The notes below the pieces were generated by a model that did no database searches, was not told where the DNA came from, and worked only from the letters and a program-made list of their open reading frames with translations. A DNA stretch of 64,000 nt from Bacillota bacterium (GTDB lineage Bacteria > Bacillota > Clostridia > Lachnospirales > Lachnospiraceae): positions 1 through 64,000 of the forward strand of contig JAEZRJ010000086.1 of assembly GCA_023412855.1 (NCBI GenBank), written 5' to 3'. Shown piece after piece: positions 28,960-37,075 of this stretch. The translations under genes and the position numbers were made by a program. Position 1 is the first letter of the stretch. Each line of letters opens with the position of its first letter.

Positions 28960-29820
28960 CTAAAATAACAGCATAATTGTTCCGAATATAACAAATAACA
29001 AACCGACAAAGGCTTTTTTCGAAAGTTTTTCTTTAAGAAATAGATAGGAAAATGCAATGGTAACGACAATACTCAGTTTATCAATGGGTACAACCACGCT
29101 GGCCTTTCCTTCCTGGAGAGCACGATAATAGCAAAGCCACGAAAGGCCGGTTGCAAGACCGGAAAGTGCAATAAATATCCAGCTTTTTTTATCGATATTT
29201 TTTATAAGAATATGCTTCTTTTGAAACAAAACGATTCCCCAGGCGATGACCAGTACGACAATTGTGCGTATCGCTGTTCCCAAATTTGATTCGATTCCCT
29301 GTATCCCAATTTTTCCAAGAATAGAGGTCAAAGCAGCAAAAACAGCTGACAGGACGGCATAGAACAACCATGATCTGTTCTCGGTACCTATAGCATCTGA
29401 CTTTTGCCGTTGTATCATAAGATAAGTCCCGGCAGAAAGTAATAGAATACCACACCCCATCCAAACAGTCGGTACTTCCCCCAGAATTATGAAAGCAAGA
29501 AAGATGGTCAATATCGTACTGCTCTTATCGACGGGAGTCACTTTATTGACAGTTCCAAGCTGTAACGCTTTGAAATAGCATAGCCATGATGCACCGGTAG
29601 CTGCACCTGATAGAATTAAGAATATAAGACTGTGAGCAGAAATAGTATCGATGGTATACTGTGAACCCACAACAAAAACCATCATCCACGAAAACAAAAG
29701 AACAATAATTGTTCGTAAAGCAGTCGCCAAATTGGAATCTGTATTCTTAACGCCAATTTTCGCCAAAACAGATGTCATGCCCGCAAACAATGCCGAGCCA
29801 AAAGCATACAAAATCCACAT
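28960..29820 (-). CDS. EamA/DMT family transporter
   Basis: This 286-residue protein has ten predicted membrane helices arranged as two homologous EamA halves (residues about 3-135 and 150-285). The repeated signature GASWLCYFKALQLG / GLSWLCYYRALQEG followed by KVTPVDKSS / VVVPIDKLS shows the duplication clearly. It is a drug/metabolite exporter or permease of unknown substrate. GGGGGAA precedes the start. It ends the ordinary chromosome segment just left of the island boundary. Confidence 0.9.
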   Translation of the reverse strand: MWILYAFGSALFAGMTSVLAKIGVKNTDSNLATALRTIIVLLFSWMMVFVVGSQYTIDTISAHSLIFLILSGAATGASWLCYFKALQLGTVNKVTPVDKSSTILTIFLAFIILGEVPTVWMGCGILLLSAGTYLMIQRQKSDAIGTENRSWLFYAVLSAVFAALTSILGKIGIQGIESNLGTAIRTIVVLVIAWGIVLFQKKHILIKNIDKKSWIFIALSGLATGLSWLCYYRALQEGKASVVVPIDKLSIVVTIAFSYLFLKEKLSKKAFVGLLFVIFGTIMLLF

Positions 29821-29860
29821 TGCTATTCCCCCTTAAATCAAATATTTTGATTATACAATT

Positions 29861-29945
29861 AAAAAGAGAAGTATTGAAAAACTCATTGCTTTCAATACTT
29901 CCCAGCGTTCCCGAGACGATTTGAACGTCCGACCCCTCGCTTAGG
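29861..29945. repeat. Left attachment repeat (att), 85 bp
   Basis: Identical to 58277-58361. It contains the tRNA-Arg transcription terminator and the 3' 40 bases of the tRNA, from the first anticodon base to the discriminator. Identity stops abruptly on both sides. This marks the far end of the integrated element. Confidence 0.92.
29906..29945 (-). pseudogene. 3' half of tRNA-Arg(CCU)
   Basis: These 40 bases match residues 34-73 of the intact tRNA at 58322-58394: half the anticodon loop, T arm and acceptor strand. The 5' half is missing. It is a product of site-specific integration, not an independent tRNA. Confidence 0.9.
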
Positions 29946-30330
29946 CGTTTAGGCAACTTATTTTTAGAGTCCAGCGAGTTCTCTGTTGTCCATTAATTCC
30001 ATTAAGTTTGGGATTTTTTAAGTTCAGTTGTCCATCAATTGTTACCTTTTCCATGTAATATCATCTAATCTCAGCTACTCCAATCAGCAGAGTATTAGCA
30101 AAGGAAAGATTCATTCGATGGTCGGCTGCCTTTTTATTAGCATAATGAGAATTAATATCCAATTCTGAGCGGTATGTCGATTATTACTACCAGTTTCTTT
30201 CTCAAGGATACCATAAAGCACTATCAGAAACAAGTTTTTAAACCTTGATAATTCAAGAAAATCAAGGAGAATACTATGGATTATCAACTAGAAATCAAAT
30301 GAGCTTATCAGCATGGGAAAGTGTTCGTAA
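29946..30330. other. Degraded left end of the island
   Basis: No intact gene. A minus-strand frame near 30070-30180 encodes about 40 protein-like residues to a stop but I do not recognise it. A perfect 7-bp inverted repeat CCTTGAT/ATCAAGG lies near 30244-30268. An integrase gene would be expected near one end of the island, and none is visible here. Confidence 0.4.
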
Positions 30331-30759
30331 ATGGATATTGTTTTGGATCTATGGATACACGCTATCTATAACGACCGACAGGTACAAGGTTCTGATGTAG
30401 GTCCTGTGGTATATTTCCGGAACTACACCGGCAATCCCCTTACAAGCTTCAGTGATCTGTCCCTCCGATAGGGAATTTCAAAGGCAACCGTCAGCCGGAT
30501 ATCAAATAAGCTTCAGGAGAAGGGGTATCTTTCCCTGGTTTGCTTCCCCGGAAGACATGGAAGTGTCATATACCCATGCAACTACCTATCCACCATGTTT
30601 AACATAAGTGATGTAATGATTGATAAAGAAGAGGTTTCCATGTCATTTCATATTCCCATCCATCTGCCGGACAGCGAAAATTTCCGTAAAATACGACAAA
30701 AGCCCTCCCTCAAAATAGAGTGCAGGCTCTGCTCGTTTTTGGCAGCCGGACTATCATAG
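30331..30759 (+). pseudogene. Winged-helix (MarR-like) regulator with internal stop
   Basis: A 142-codon frame starts with MDIVLDLWIHAIYNDRQ. A TAG at 30469-30471 interrupts it exactly at the helix-turn-helix (SFSDLSLR-stop-GISKATVSRI). After the stop, the recognition helix and wing continue perfectly (NKLQEKGYLSLV). The expected residue at the stop is probably tryptophan, so a single-base change would explain it. Proteins like this occur on integrative elements of gut Firmicutes. It is the only plus-strand regulator at this end. Confidence 0.65.
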
Positions 30760-31091
30760 CGCATTTAGCACCTTAGATCCTCCGCTTTGTGTTCCCGGCT
30801 TTTACCGGGTTTGCCCTTGTCATTATTCATTTTATTTTCCTTACACCGTCAGTATCCGCCTCATAGCTACCCACTTTTGTGCTTCTGGCAAGAGAGCCAT
30901 TATATATGCTGGCTCTTGAGCCATTGGCAGAAATGACGGCAGATCCACATTCTTATAGGTTCAGAAAAGAAAGATGCTGTCAGGATGGCTATCCATGGGA
31001 AGAGGACTGACAGGAAAGATGCTTGTTTGCTATACACTTATGTAAATTCACCATTTCCAGAATACTTTTTCAACCTTTTATTTCTCTCCTC
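30760..31091 (+). pseudogene. Mostly noncoding; fragment of a group II intron reverse transcriptase
   Basis: Near 30888-30975 the plus strand encodes LYMLALEPLAEMTADPHSY, then RFRKERCCQD. This matches the reverse-transcriptase palm segment (ALEP-A-TAD--SYGFR) of group II intron maturases. Both sides lack any continuation, so only about 30 codons survive. The rest of the interval shows nothing coding. Confidence 0.45.
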
Positions 31092-31307
31092 CTATTTCAA
31101 CATTTTTCTCGGCCAGTAGCATACACCCACATCCAGTGAGCGTGGCTTGTCCAGATGAAAATCGGCACACCGGCAGTACCAGCATTGCCGCATCCCCTCC
31201 GGCGTATTGGCCCTAGGTTCAAAAGCCGGACAAACCTGTTTTGGCCACACGTTGCCCTCCGTATTGGGGGCAGAAAGCAGTGCATCCTCATGCCTACGCT
31301 TTTCCAT
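31092..31307 (-). CDS. Small cysteine-motif (CWYC) protein
   Basis: A 71-residue protein; the start at 31307 is chosen because AAGGAG lies 9 bases upstream. The pattern is C-P-A-F, then CWYCRCADFH, then GVC near the C-terminus. The same pattern (CCAHF, CWYCKYADF, GIC) forms the N-terminal part of the leader-bearing precursor at 48939-49337, elsewhere in this island. Five cysteines with this spacing suggest a metal site. I do not recognise the family. Its link to the peptide system is inferred from the shared domain. Confidence 0.6.
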   Translation of the reverse strand: MEKRRHEDALLSAPNTEGNVWPKQVCPAFEPRANTPEGMRQCWYCRCADFHLDKPRSLDVGVCYWPRKMLK

Positions 31308-31395
31308 TTCATCACTCTCCTTCAGCAGAAAATGCAGTGATACTTTTCCGGCTGCCTTAGATTGCCGATTCATTTCAAAACTACATATCCGCATT

Positions 31396-31884
31396 TTAAT
31401 TGCCAAGATTCTTCAGGGCATCAATAATGGGAAGCAGCCGATCTGTTGCAGCACTTGCCAAGTCCGTGACAAGAATGTCAAACTTCCAATAATCCCTGGT
31501 TGCATGGTTGTCACCGTCGCACCATAAATTCAGTCTGTCCGCATCCTGATCGCCCATAGTCAGGCTGAAGAGCTGTGTCCGTATGGAACCCACCGGATAA
31601 GCCGCGCCAGCGGTATAGGCGGTATCGTATGTACTGATGCTCAGCAAATCCTCGCCTACCACCTCAAAAACAGGCATAATATCGTAAGTAGTATCTTTTT
31701 CGGCAGAAGAAGTCGGCGCGAGACAAAAGTCTTTTAATCCTTTATTCAGTTTTACCTGTACCCCATCGTTCCCTAATCCGTTTACTTCCAAATAACGTGC
31801 CTGCATATCGGCATCACCGTAGTTCTCAAGAACTTTGGTATCAAAGAATACATTGGCGAAAGGATTTTGCGCAGCGGTGGGTTC
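31396..31884 (-). pseudogene. Lipoprotein C-terminal remnant in frame with the phosphoesterase
   Basis: The frame continues from the phosphoesterase TAG (31885-31887) without a shift for 162 codons. It lacks its own RBS and signal peptide. The sequence (NPFANVFFDTKVL, DIMPVFEVVGEDLLSI, YPVGSIRTQLFSLTMGDQ, RDYWKFDILVTDL) looks like the C-terminal part of a secreted lipoprotein family. Either one gene was split by an amber mutation, or a deletion joined the end of a second gene to the phosphoesterase. I favour the deletion because the two parts look unrelated. Confidence 0.55.
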
Positions 31885-33183
31885 CTATTTTTCTTTGCCG
31901 ACACTTGCAGCAATATCGGTCACAGAGCCGTCCTCCTCATACTGATACAGCCCAGCCGTGGTCTTTTCTCCGGTTGTAATAACAGCAAAGGTGCGCGCGG
32001 CCTCCGGATAGTTGGTGTTATTGTCAATCCATGTTCCTTCATTGATATAGAATTTTCCGTCATCCAGGCTTTTATATGCGGGGACATGCGTGTGGCCGAA
32101 CACAACCACATCCACGTTTTCGTTGGGGTTATTCAGATACTGTGCTTTTGCCTGGCTGAAAAAATATTCCCCGTCCAAGGTTCCGGCAACTGCCTCAAGA
32201 AAGCTGGTCGGAATCTTGACCTTGTTGATCGTTTGGCGCTCTTCCCATGTGCGCTGAATGTTTTTAAACAGCACCGGTGCGGATATCGTTCCGTCTGCCT
32301 GCTGTGCGGGATAGAAATCCAAATAGGTGTATGCATCGTCAAAGCCTGCGATGTGCATATCAAATATTTTTTCATCAAGGCCTTCATTGGGTGTTAACCG
32401 TTCGGATACGCTTTTGAGGATTGCGTAATACATATATGCACCGTATTGGTCTAAATCAGATTTATCCGGTACATTTGTTACTACCGGCAAATCCTTTTCA
32501 ACCTTCGGGCGGCCTTCGAGCACCCATGTTGCGCCATAACGGGCGTAGAAATAACCGGCAGGTAAGATGGTATCATCATTGCCGCACAGTTCCGCGTTAG
32601 TGACCGTATCCGGCGCGGAAAATACGTCATAGCGATGTCCGTGCTCAATCAGGATCTCGTTTCTGTCGCCTGTGTAATACGCGCCGAGGCCTTCCGCATC
32701 CCAAGCCTGGACGATGTTCGGCACTGCTTCCTGCAAGATGTCCTCCGCCAGCGTCATGTCATGGTTGCCGGGTATGTAAACCAGCTTTATACCGCTTTTT
32801 ATCACATTGTTGAGCTCATCGAAAACGGTTTGATTGTTGGCAATCGCGTCTTTGTAAAACTGCGCTACATCCGTGTAGGCGGGATAATAGACCGGCAAAA
32901 ACCAATCGTCCAGAAAATCACCGTTGATCACCAGCTCCCGCACATCTGTGGTACTTTGCAAGCCGCGCAAAAACTCAATAAAAAGCGGACGGTTTTTGAG
33001 CGTTTCGGTATAGCGGTCATCGATACCGAGATGGATATCGCTCACGATGACGATCTTATTCCGTGTGCTGCCTGCCTTCCACAAAGCCGATGACTCGGTC
33101 TTGGTCGAACATCCGGTAACGAACAGCGCCGAAGAAAGCACCATGCAGGATGCCAGCAGGAAGGAGAGTATTCTTTTTCTCAT
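31885..33183 (-). CDS. Metallophosphoesterase lipoprotein
   Basis: About 432 residues from the start at 33183, where GGAGG sits 9 bases upstream. The signal peptide ends in a lipobox, FVTGC, so the enzyme is anchored outside the membrane. Calcineurin-like metal motifs are complete: IVSDIHLG, NGDFLDDW, PGNHDM, IEHGHRYD and VFGHTHVP. It probably hydrolyses an extracellular phosphoester. It follows the first LytTR two-component system, and the intervening 165 bases carry an ACTTAA repeat operator-like block that is shared with the second system. Confidence 0.87.
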   Translation of the reverse strand: MRKRILSFLLASCMVLSSALFVTGCSTKTESSALWKAGSTRNKIVIVSDIHLGIDDRYTETLKNRPLFIEFLRGLQSTTDVRELVINGDFLDDWFLPVYYPAYTDVAQFYKDAIANNQTVFDELNNVIKSGIKLVYIPGNHDMTLAEDILQEAVPNIVQAWDAEGLGAYYTGDRNEILIEHGHRYDVFSAPDTVTNAELCGNDDTILPAGYFYARYGATWVLEGRPKVEKDLPVVTNVPDKSDLDQYGAYMYYAILKSVSERLTPNEGLDEKIFDMHIAGFDDAYTYLDFYPAQQADGTISAPVLFKNIQRTWEERQTINKVKIPTSFLEAVAGTLDGEYFFSQAKAQYLNNPNENVDVVVFGHTHVPAYKSLDDGKFYINEGTWIDNNTNYPEAARTFAVITTGEKTTAGLYQYEEDGSVTDIAASVGKEK

Positions 33184-33251
33184 GTTCATTTCCTCCAATA
33201 ACTCCATAATATTTTGTAAAGTTCCGCCTTGAAAGTAACACAAAAAAAAAG

Positions 33252-33295
33252 AAAAAATGAGCCTTTCTACTTAAAAGACTCATTTTTCTACTTAA
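33252..33295 (-). promoter_or_regulatory. LytTR-type operator/hairpin copy 1
   Basis: Two ACTTAA sites (33269-33274 and 33290-33295 on the plus strand) lie exactly 21 bases apart, two helical turns, as expected for LytTR response regulators. The block is nearly identical to 57958-58001. On the minus strand it also folds as AATGAGTCTTT/AAAGGCTCATT followed by T's, so it may double as a terminator for the kinase gene. Confidence 0.55.
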
Positions 33296-33346
33296 TGTTC
33301 AAGAACAAATGCAAACTTTCCTCTTGACAAAAGAAACCGTCTGTAT

Positions 33347-34612
33347 TTAAATCAGCAACCGCACATTAAAAACGCCGTTCTCCGCCTGATAGAGAAGCTC
33401 GCCGCCGTTTTCCCGGACAAAGGCACGGACGCTCTCGCTCCCCCAGCCATGTCCCTCATCCCGGACGGCGGGATAGCCGTTTTCATCCAGCGGTGCCTTA
33501 CCGGAATAAGGATTTTCCACCTCCAAAATGAGCTGGCCGGTGTAGATGGCGCGGACGCGGAGGCAGCGCTCCGCTTGGGGATCTAGTTTTTCACAGGCGT
33601 GTATGGAATTTTCCATCAGGTTGGAAAACGCCATAGATAGAGCCAGCTCAGAAAACGGCAGCTTTTCGGGGATATCCAACCTAAGATCACAACAGATTCT
33701 CCGCCCCTCCGCCAGGGCAACGTAGTAGCTTACGGCGGCGTTTACAGCAATATTCTCACAGTAACGCACCGGCTTTTGCGGTAAAGCGGCAATTTGCTGG
33801 CGAAGCAAAGCGGCGGCACTTTCCACATCTCCATTTTGCATCAGCTCCAAAAGGGTGGCGTGAAAGTGGCGCTGGTCGTGCTGCACAACGCGCATTTGCC
33901 CTACCGCCTCATCCATAAGGAAAAGGCGCTGCTTCATTGTTTCGCCGGAAAGCTCCAATAAGGCCTTATCCTGCTTCAGGCGGTATTCCGCGCCTACGCT
34001 TTTGAGGCCGTGAAACACCGAACCATACGCCGCCAGGGTCACAACGATAAGCCAAAGCAGCGGTACGGCTTGTATCGTAAGCGTTTCCACAATATCATCG
34101 CTGCTGAGCATAAACCACGAAAAGGCAAAAAAAGCACTGGCCGCCACATAGAAAAACACCGCCCAATGTTCCGCCACCTGACGGTAGAGGGGCCGCAGCA
34201 CCTTGCGAAATAGCAGGATAACCGCCGTAAAAATAATCAGCCGCAATAGGCTATTCGCATATGCGGGGTAGGGCAGAGGCCTTGAAAAAACAAAGCTGAG
34301 CACCAGCACGATAAAGCTTACGTTTACCACCGTGATGTAAGAGAACAGCCACTGCATGAAGCTGTCTCGAAAAAAGGGCCGTGCCGCAAAACACAGCAGC
34401 GCGAATAATACCACATCAATCTTTGCAAGCAAGGTAAGGTTGTCGCTGATATAGCAAAAAACCGCCGTTGACAGATTCAGCGTAAGAATGGCGAGCATAA
34501 CAAGGTTTGTAACCTTTCGGCTGTATTTAGGCTGCAAAAGCGAGATGAAAAGCACCACGTTGGCGATGGCGGATACGGTGCCACGCAAAAAGTGCGCAAA
34601 AAACAATTCCAT
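33347..34612 (-). CDS. Membrane sensor histidine kinase (GHKL, LytTR partner)
   Basis: 421 residues from the ATG at 34612, which overlaps the response-regulator stop by one base (TAATG). About six membrane helices occupy residues 1-190. A coiled linker and H-box (VVQHDQRHFHATLLEL) follow, then a GHKL ATPase with N-box AFSNLMENSIHACEK and G-box GHGWGSESV. This is the layout of AgrC/NatK-type peptide or ion sensors. It forms system 1 with the LytTR regulator just upstream. The signal may be a peptide exported by the NHLP machinery, which is inference. Confidence 0.87.
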   Translation of the reverse strand: MELFFAHFLRGTVSAIANVVLFISLLQPKYSRKVTNLVMLAILTLNLSTAVFCYISDNLTLLAKIDVVLFALLCFAARPFFRDSFMQWLFSYITVVNVSFIVLVLSFVFSRPLPYPAYANSLLRLIIFTAVILLFRKVLRPLYRQVAEHWAVFFYVAASAFFAFSWFMLSSDDIVETLTIQAVPLLWLIVVTLAAYGSVFHGLKSVGAEYRLKQDKALLELSGETMKQRLFLMDEAVGQMRVVQHDQRHFHATLLELMQNGDVESAAALLRQQIAALPQKPVRYCENIAVNAAVSYYVALAEGRRICCDLRLDIPEKLPFSELALSMAFSNLMENSIHACEKLDPQAERCLRVRAIYTGQLILEVENPYSGKAPLDENGYPAVRDEGHGWGSESVRAFVRENGGELLYQAENGVFNVRLLI

Positions 34613-35346
34613 TAGTTCTCCTCCCTGCTCAAACGGTAGTTCAAATAAGCATTGCGCACAGCAACGTACTGCCTGGCAGAAACAGGCACAAAGCCTCCCT
34701 CGCGCAAATAAAAGCCCTCCCGTGCCAGCTTTTCCACACGGCTCATATTGAGCACAAAGGAAATATGGGGTGAAAGAAAGCGTGCATCGCACAGGAGCGG
34801 CTCAATATGTTCGGCAAAGCTGCCAGTAAACGTGGTCGTTTTCACCTGTTCGCCGCCGATCAGCGTATAGCGCACAGCATGATTTTTATACTCGCAGCAG
34901 GAAATTTGGCCTGCGGACAAGGTGCGCAGGCCCTCCTTGACTTTCACAGTAACGGTAATTTCCTTGCCGAAATCCACCTTGGAAAGAGCCAGCTCCAGTG
35001 CGGAAAACAGAGCCTGCTTTTGCACAGGCTTGATCAGGTAATGCAGCGGATTGACCGCATAGGCATCCAGTGCATAGCCCGGCTCTGTGGTGATGTAGAC
35101 GATCTGTGCCTCACGGCTGATACGGCGGATACTCTGCCCCAGATCCAGTCCGCTGACCATAGGCATAACAATATCCAATAGGTAGAGATGAAAGCTTTCG
35201 GCTTCGATGGCGGTCAAAAGCGTATCAGGGTGAACAAATTTTTTCATCTCTGCCTCCAGGGCGTGTGTATCAAGATATTCTGTTATGTAATCTTTGATGA
35301 TTTCCAGTTCCTTCGGATGATCGTCACAAATTGCGATCTTCAACAT
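34612..35346 (-). CDS. LytTR family response regulator (system 1)
   Basis: A 244-residue protein with a receiver domain (acidic pocket DD at residues 8-9, phosphoacceptor D in YLLDIVMP, K in YLIKPV) and a C-terminal LytTR DNA-binding domain (FLSPHISFVLNMSRVEKL, then the end of the barrel). Translationally coupled to the kinase that follows. Starts 4 bases after the stop of the small helix-turn-helix gene. Its probable sites are the 21-bp-spaced ACTTAA repeats in this island. Confidence 0.9.
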   Translation of the reverse strand: MLKIAICDDHPKELEIIKDYITEYLDTHALEAEMKKFVHPDTLLTAIEAESFHLYLLDIVMPMVSGLDLGQSIRRISREAQIVYITTEPGYALDAYAVNPLHYLIKPVQKQALFSALELALSKVDFGKEITVTVKVKEGLRTLSAGQISCCEYKNHAVRYTLIGGEQVKTTTFTGSFAEHIEPLLCDARFLSPHISFVLNMSRVEKLAREGFYLREGGFVPVSARQYVAVRNAYLNYRLSREEN

Positions 35347-35349
35347 AAG

Positions 35350-35547
35350 CTACACCTCCTCATCGGAACAATTTTCGTCACTGCTGCGCATCCACCGGTC
35401 AATCTCGTCCTGTCTGTATCGCCAAAACGTCCCCACCTTAACGGCAGGAAAGCTTTTTGTTTCTATCCACAGCATCAATGTCTGACTGCTGATGCTTAAA
35501 TATGCACATACCTCTTTTGTGGGTAACCACCTATCCTCATTTTGCAT
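35350..35547 (-). CDS. Small excisionase-like helix-turn-helix protein
   Basis: About 65 residues from the Met at 35547, preceded by AAAAAAGAG. The domain is a MerR/excisionase-type winged helix: WLPTKEVCAYLSISSQTLML, then FPAVKVGTFWRYRQDEIDRW, matching the common helix-turn-helix 17 group. It heads the operon HTH-LytTR-kinase and ends 4 bases before the regulator gene. Proteins like this act as excisionases of mobile elements or as local regulators. With no integrase present, a regulatory role is as likely. Confidence 0.78.
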   Translation of the reverse strand: MQNEDRWLPTKEVCAYLSISSQTLMLWIETKSFPAVKVGTFWRYRQDEIDRWMRSSDENCSDEEV

Positions 35548-35697
35548 GGAAAGCTCTTTTTTGTTACAATATATGCTATTTATTATAGCAAAAAATTGTA
35601 TGAACAACAATTTTTTTGTTTATTTAAGTAAAATGGTGTAAACCTATTGTTTCATTTTAAATATGTCATAGCGGTCCGGATAAAAATGAGAGGAGTT

Positions 35698-35736
35698 GGG
35701 CGTGATTCGATAAAAAGAATCCCGCCCTTTTTTATG
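35698..35736. terminator. Strong hairpin terminator
   Basis: GGGCGTGATTC and GAATCCCGCCC form an 11-bp stem with one mismatch, followed by six T's on the plus strand. No plus-strand gene lies directly upstream, so this is probably a leftover of the element's original organisation. Confidence 0.6.
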
Positions 35737-35750
35737 CTCGGAATTAGGCA

Positions 35751-35794
35751 GAAGTGCCGTCCGTGAAAATATGGGCGGCACTTCTGCATTTTGT
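35751..35794. terminator. Second strong hairpin
   Basis: GCAGAAGTGCCG/CGGCACTTCTGC is a perfect 12-bp stem with a loop of about 18 bases, followed by ATTTTGTTTTT on the plus strand. It lies about 80 bases before the truncated plus-strand reading frame at 35871. Confidence 0.6.
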
Positions 35795-35870
35795 TTTTAT
35801 AGATCCTCTTATGAAATCGGATCAATAGTAAAGAGACTTTTCAAAGTCAAGCCAAAGGAGGAGTAAGAAC

Positions 35871-36017
35871 ATGACGGAATGCTTCCACACCATCGACAGA
35901 AAGACCCTAATGAATCAGCTGCTGTCACCCATCCGTTTTAAAGTGGAAGAACTGCTGCCCCACGGTCTGCCAATGAGTTTTTATATTCATATCTCTTACA
36001 AAACAAGGGTGATTTGA
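35871..36017 (+). pseudogene. Truncated 5' end of a mobile-element ATPase (RepA-like)
   Basis: AAAGGAGGAG precedes an ATG at 35871. The first 34 codons (TIDRKTLMNQLLSPIRFKVE, then ELLPHGL) resemble the N-terminus of the AAA/RepA-like ATPases found on integrative elements, just before the expected Walker A segment. Homology ends there and the frame stops after 48 codons inside the 3' end of the convergent ABC ATPase gene. The recombination joint is therefore near 35972. Family assignment is from memory of the motif. Confidence 0.45.
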
Positions 36018-37075
36018 TTCCCATTCTCCCCACTCCATGTGTGTTCTTTGGTTAATCCCAGTACCATCCTGATCGATAACTCATTCGCATGCTCTGTAAA
36101 CAAATCCATAGAGGGTCCGCTATAGGATATCGCTGCCTCGCACGAGCCGTCCAGTTCTGAGACCGAGGCCGAAAATCGCAAGGGAAGTACCTCTTCTCCT
36201 TGACCTAAGAGAGTCTGGACACACAACTCTTCAAACACCAGCACAAGATTGTTGATCTGTCGCTGCGACAGGAGCTGCCTACGGCCAAATTCCTCAATTC
36301 CAGTGCTAACCTCAATAAAGTCGAAAGTAGATGAGCTTATCTCTCGTTCAAAGGTTTTAAGCCGTTTAACAAAGCTCCGGGTACGCTCTCTCCGGGGATT
36401 GTCAAAAATCTGTTCCGGTGGCCCATCCTCGTAAATGCCGCCTTCATCCATGTAAAAAATGCGGGTGGACACATCCCTGGCGAATTTCATTTCGTGGGTT
36501 ACTATCATCATGGTCAGTCCCTCCCTGGCCAAAGACCGAATAACGGACAGTACCTCGCTCACCATGGTTGGGTCCAGTGCCGAAGTGGGCTCGTCGAAAA
36601 GAATGATCTCTGGCTTCATGGCTAACGCCCGGGCAATGGCAACTCGCTGCTTCTGACCGCCTGACAGTTCGTCCGGATAGCTCAGTGCTTTTTCGGCAAG
36701 ACCCACGGTGTTCAGCAGGTGCATTCCCTCATCATATGCCTCCTGCCTTGACAACTTTAACAAATCTACAGGACCCAGCATAATGTTCTCGATCACGGTC
36801 AGATGAGAGAATAGGTTAAAAGCCTGGAACACCATACCCATCTTGCGCCGAACTGCAGAAATATCCGCACCTTTCGCAGTAATAGCTTCCCCGTCCACGA
36901 TAATCTCGCCAGAAGTAGGTGTCTCCAGCAGATTGAGGCACCGTAGCAGTGTAGACTTGCCTGTGCCGGAAGGACCAATGATAGAAATCACCTCGCCTTT
37001 TTCGATTTTCACGTTGACATCCGAGAAAGGCGTCACGTTTGGATATACTTTTTTCAAATGTTGGATAGAAATCAT
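35996..37075 (-). CDS. Polar amino-acid ABC ATPase fused to an RsbW-like (GHKL) domain
   Basis: A 359-residue protein. Residues 1-242 are a complete GlnQ-type ATPase: GPSGTGKST, VFQAFNLFSHLTV, LSGGQKQR, ILFDEPTSALD, IVTHEM. Such ATPases normally end here. The extra 115 residues (SSSTFDFIEVSTGIEEFGRR onward) have the layout of an anti-sigma GHKL domain, with QINNLVLVFEELCVQTLL in place of the N-box; the magnesium-binding Asn is missing. Start overlaps the permease stop by 4 bases. The other transporters in this island carry similar added domains, so this is probably a regulatory docking module for the STAS protein. Confidence 0.82.
   Translation of the reverse strand: MISIQHLKKVYPNVTPFSDVNVKIEKGEVISIIGPSGTGKSTLLRCLNLLETPTSGEIIVDGEAITAKGADISAVRRKMGMVFQAFNLFSHLTVIENIMLGPVDLLKLSRQEAYDEGMHLLNTVGLAEKALSYPDELSGGQKQRVAIARALAMKPEIILFDEPTSALDPTMVSEVLSVIRSLAREGLTMMIVTHEMKFARDVSTRIFYMDEGGIYEDGPPEQIFDNPRRERTRSFVKRLKTFEREISSSTFDFIEVSTGIEEFGRRQLLSQRQINNLVLVFEELCVQTLLGQGEEVLPLRFSASVSELDGSCEAAISYSGPSMDLFTEHANELSIRMVLGLTKEHTWSGENGNQITLVL

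Noticed and set aside
30469..31887. Amber (TAG) recoding in the island
   Set aside because: No tRNA or enzymes for recoding are visible, other island genes look normally terminated, and both cases fit simple decay.
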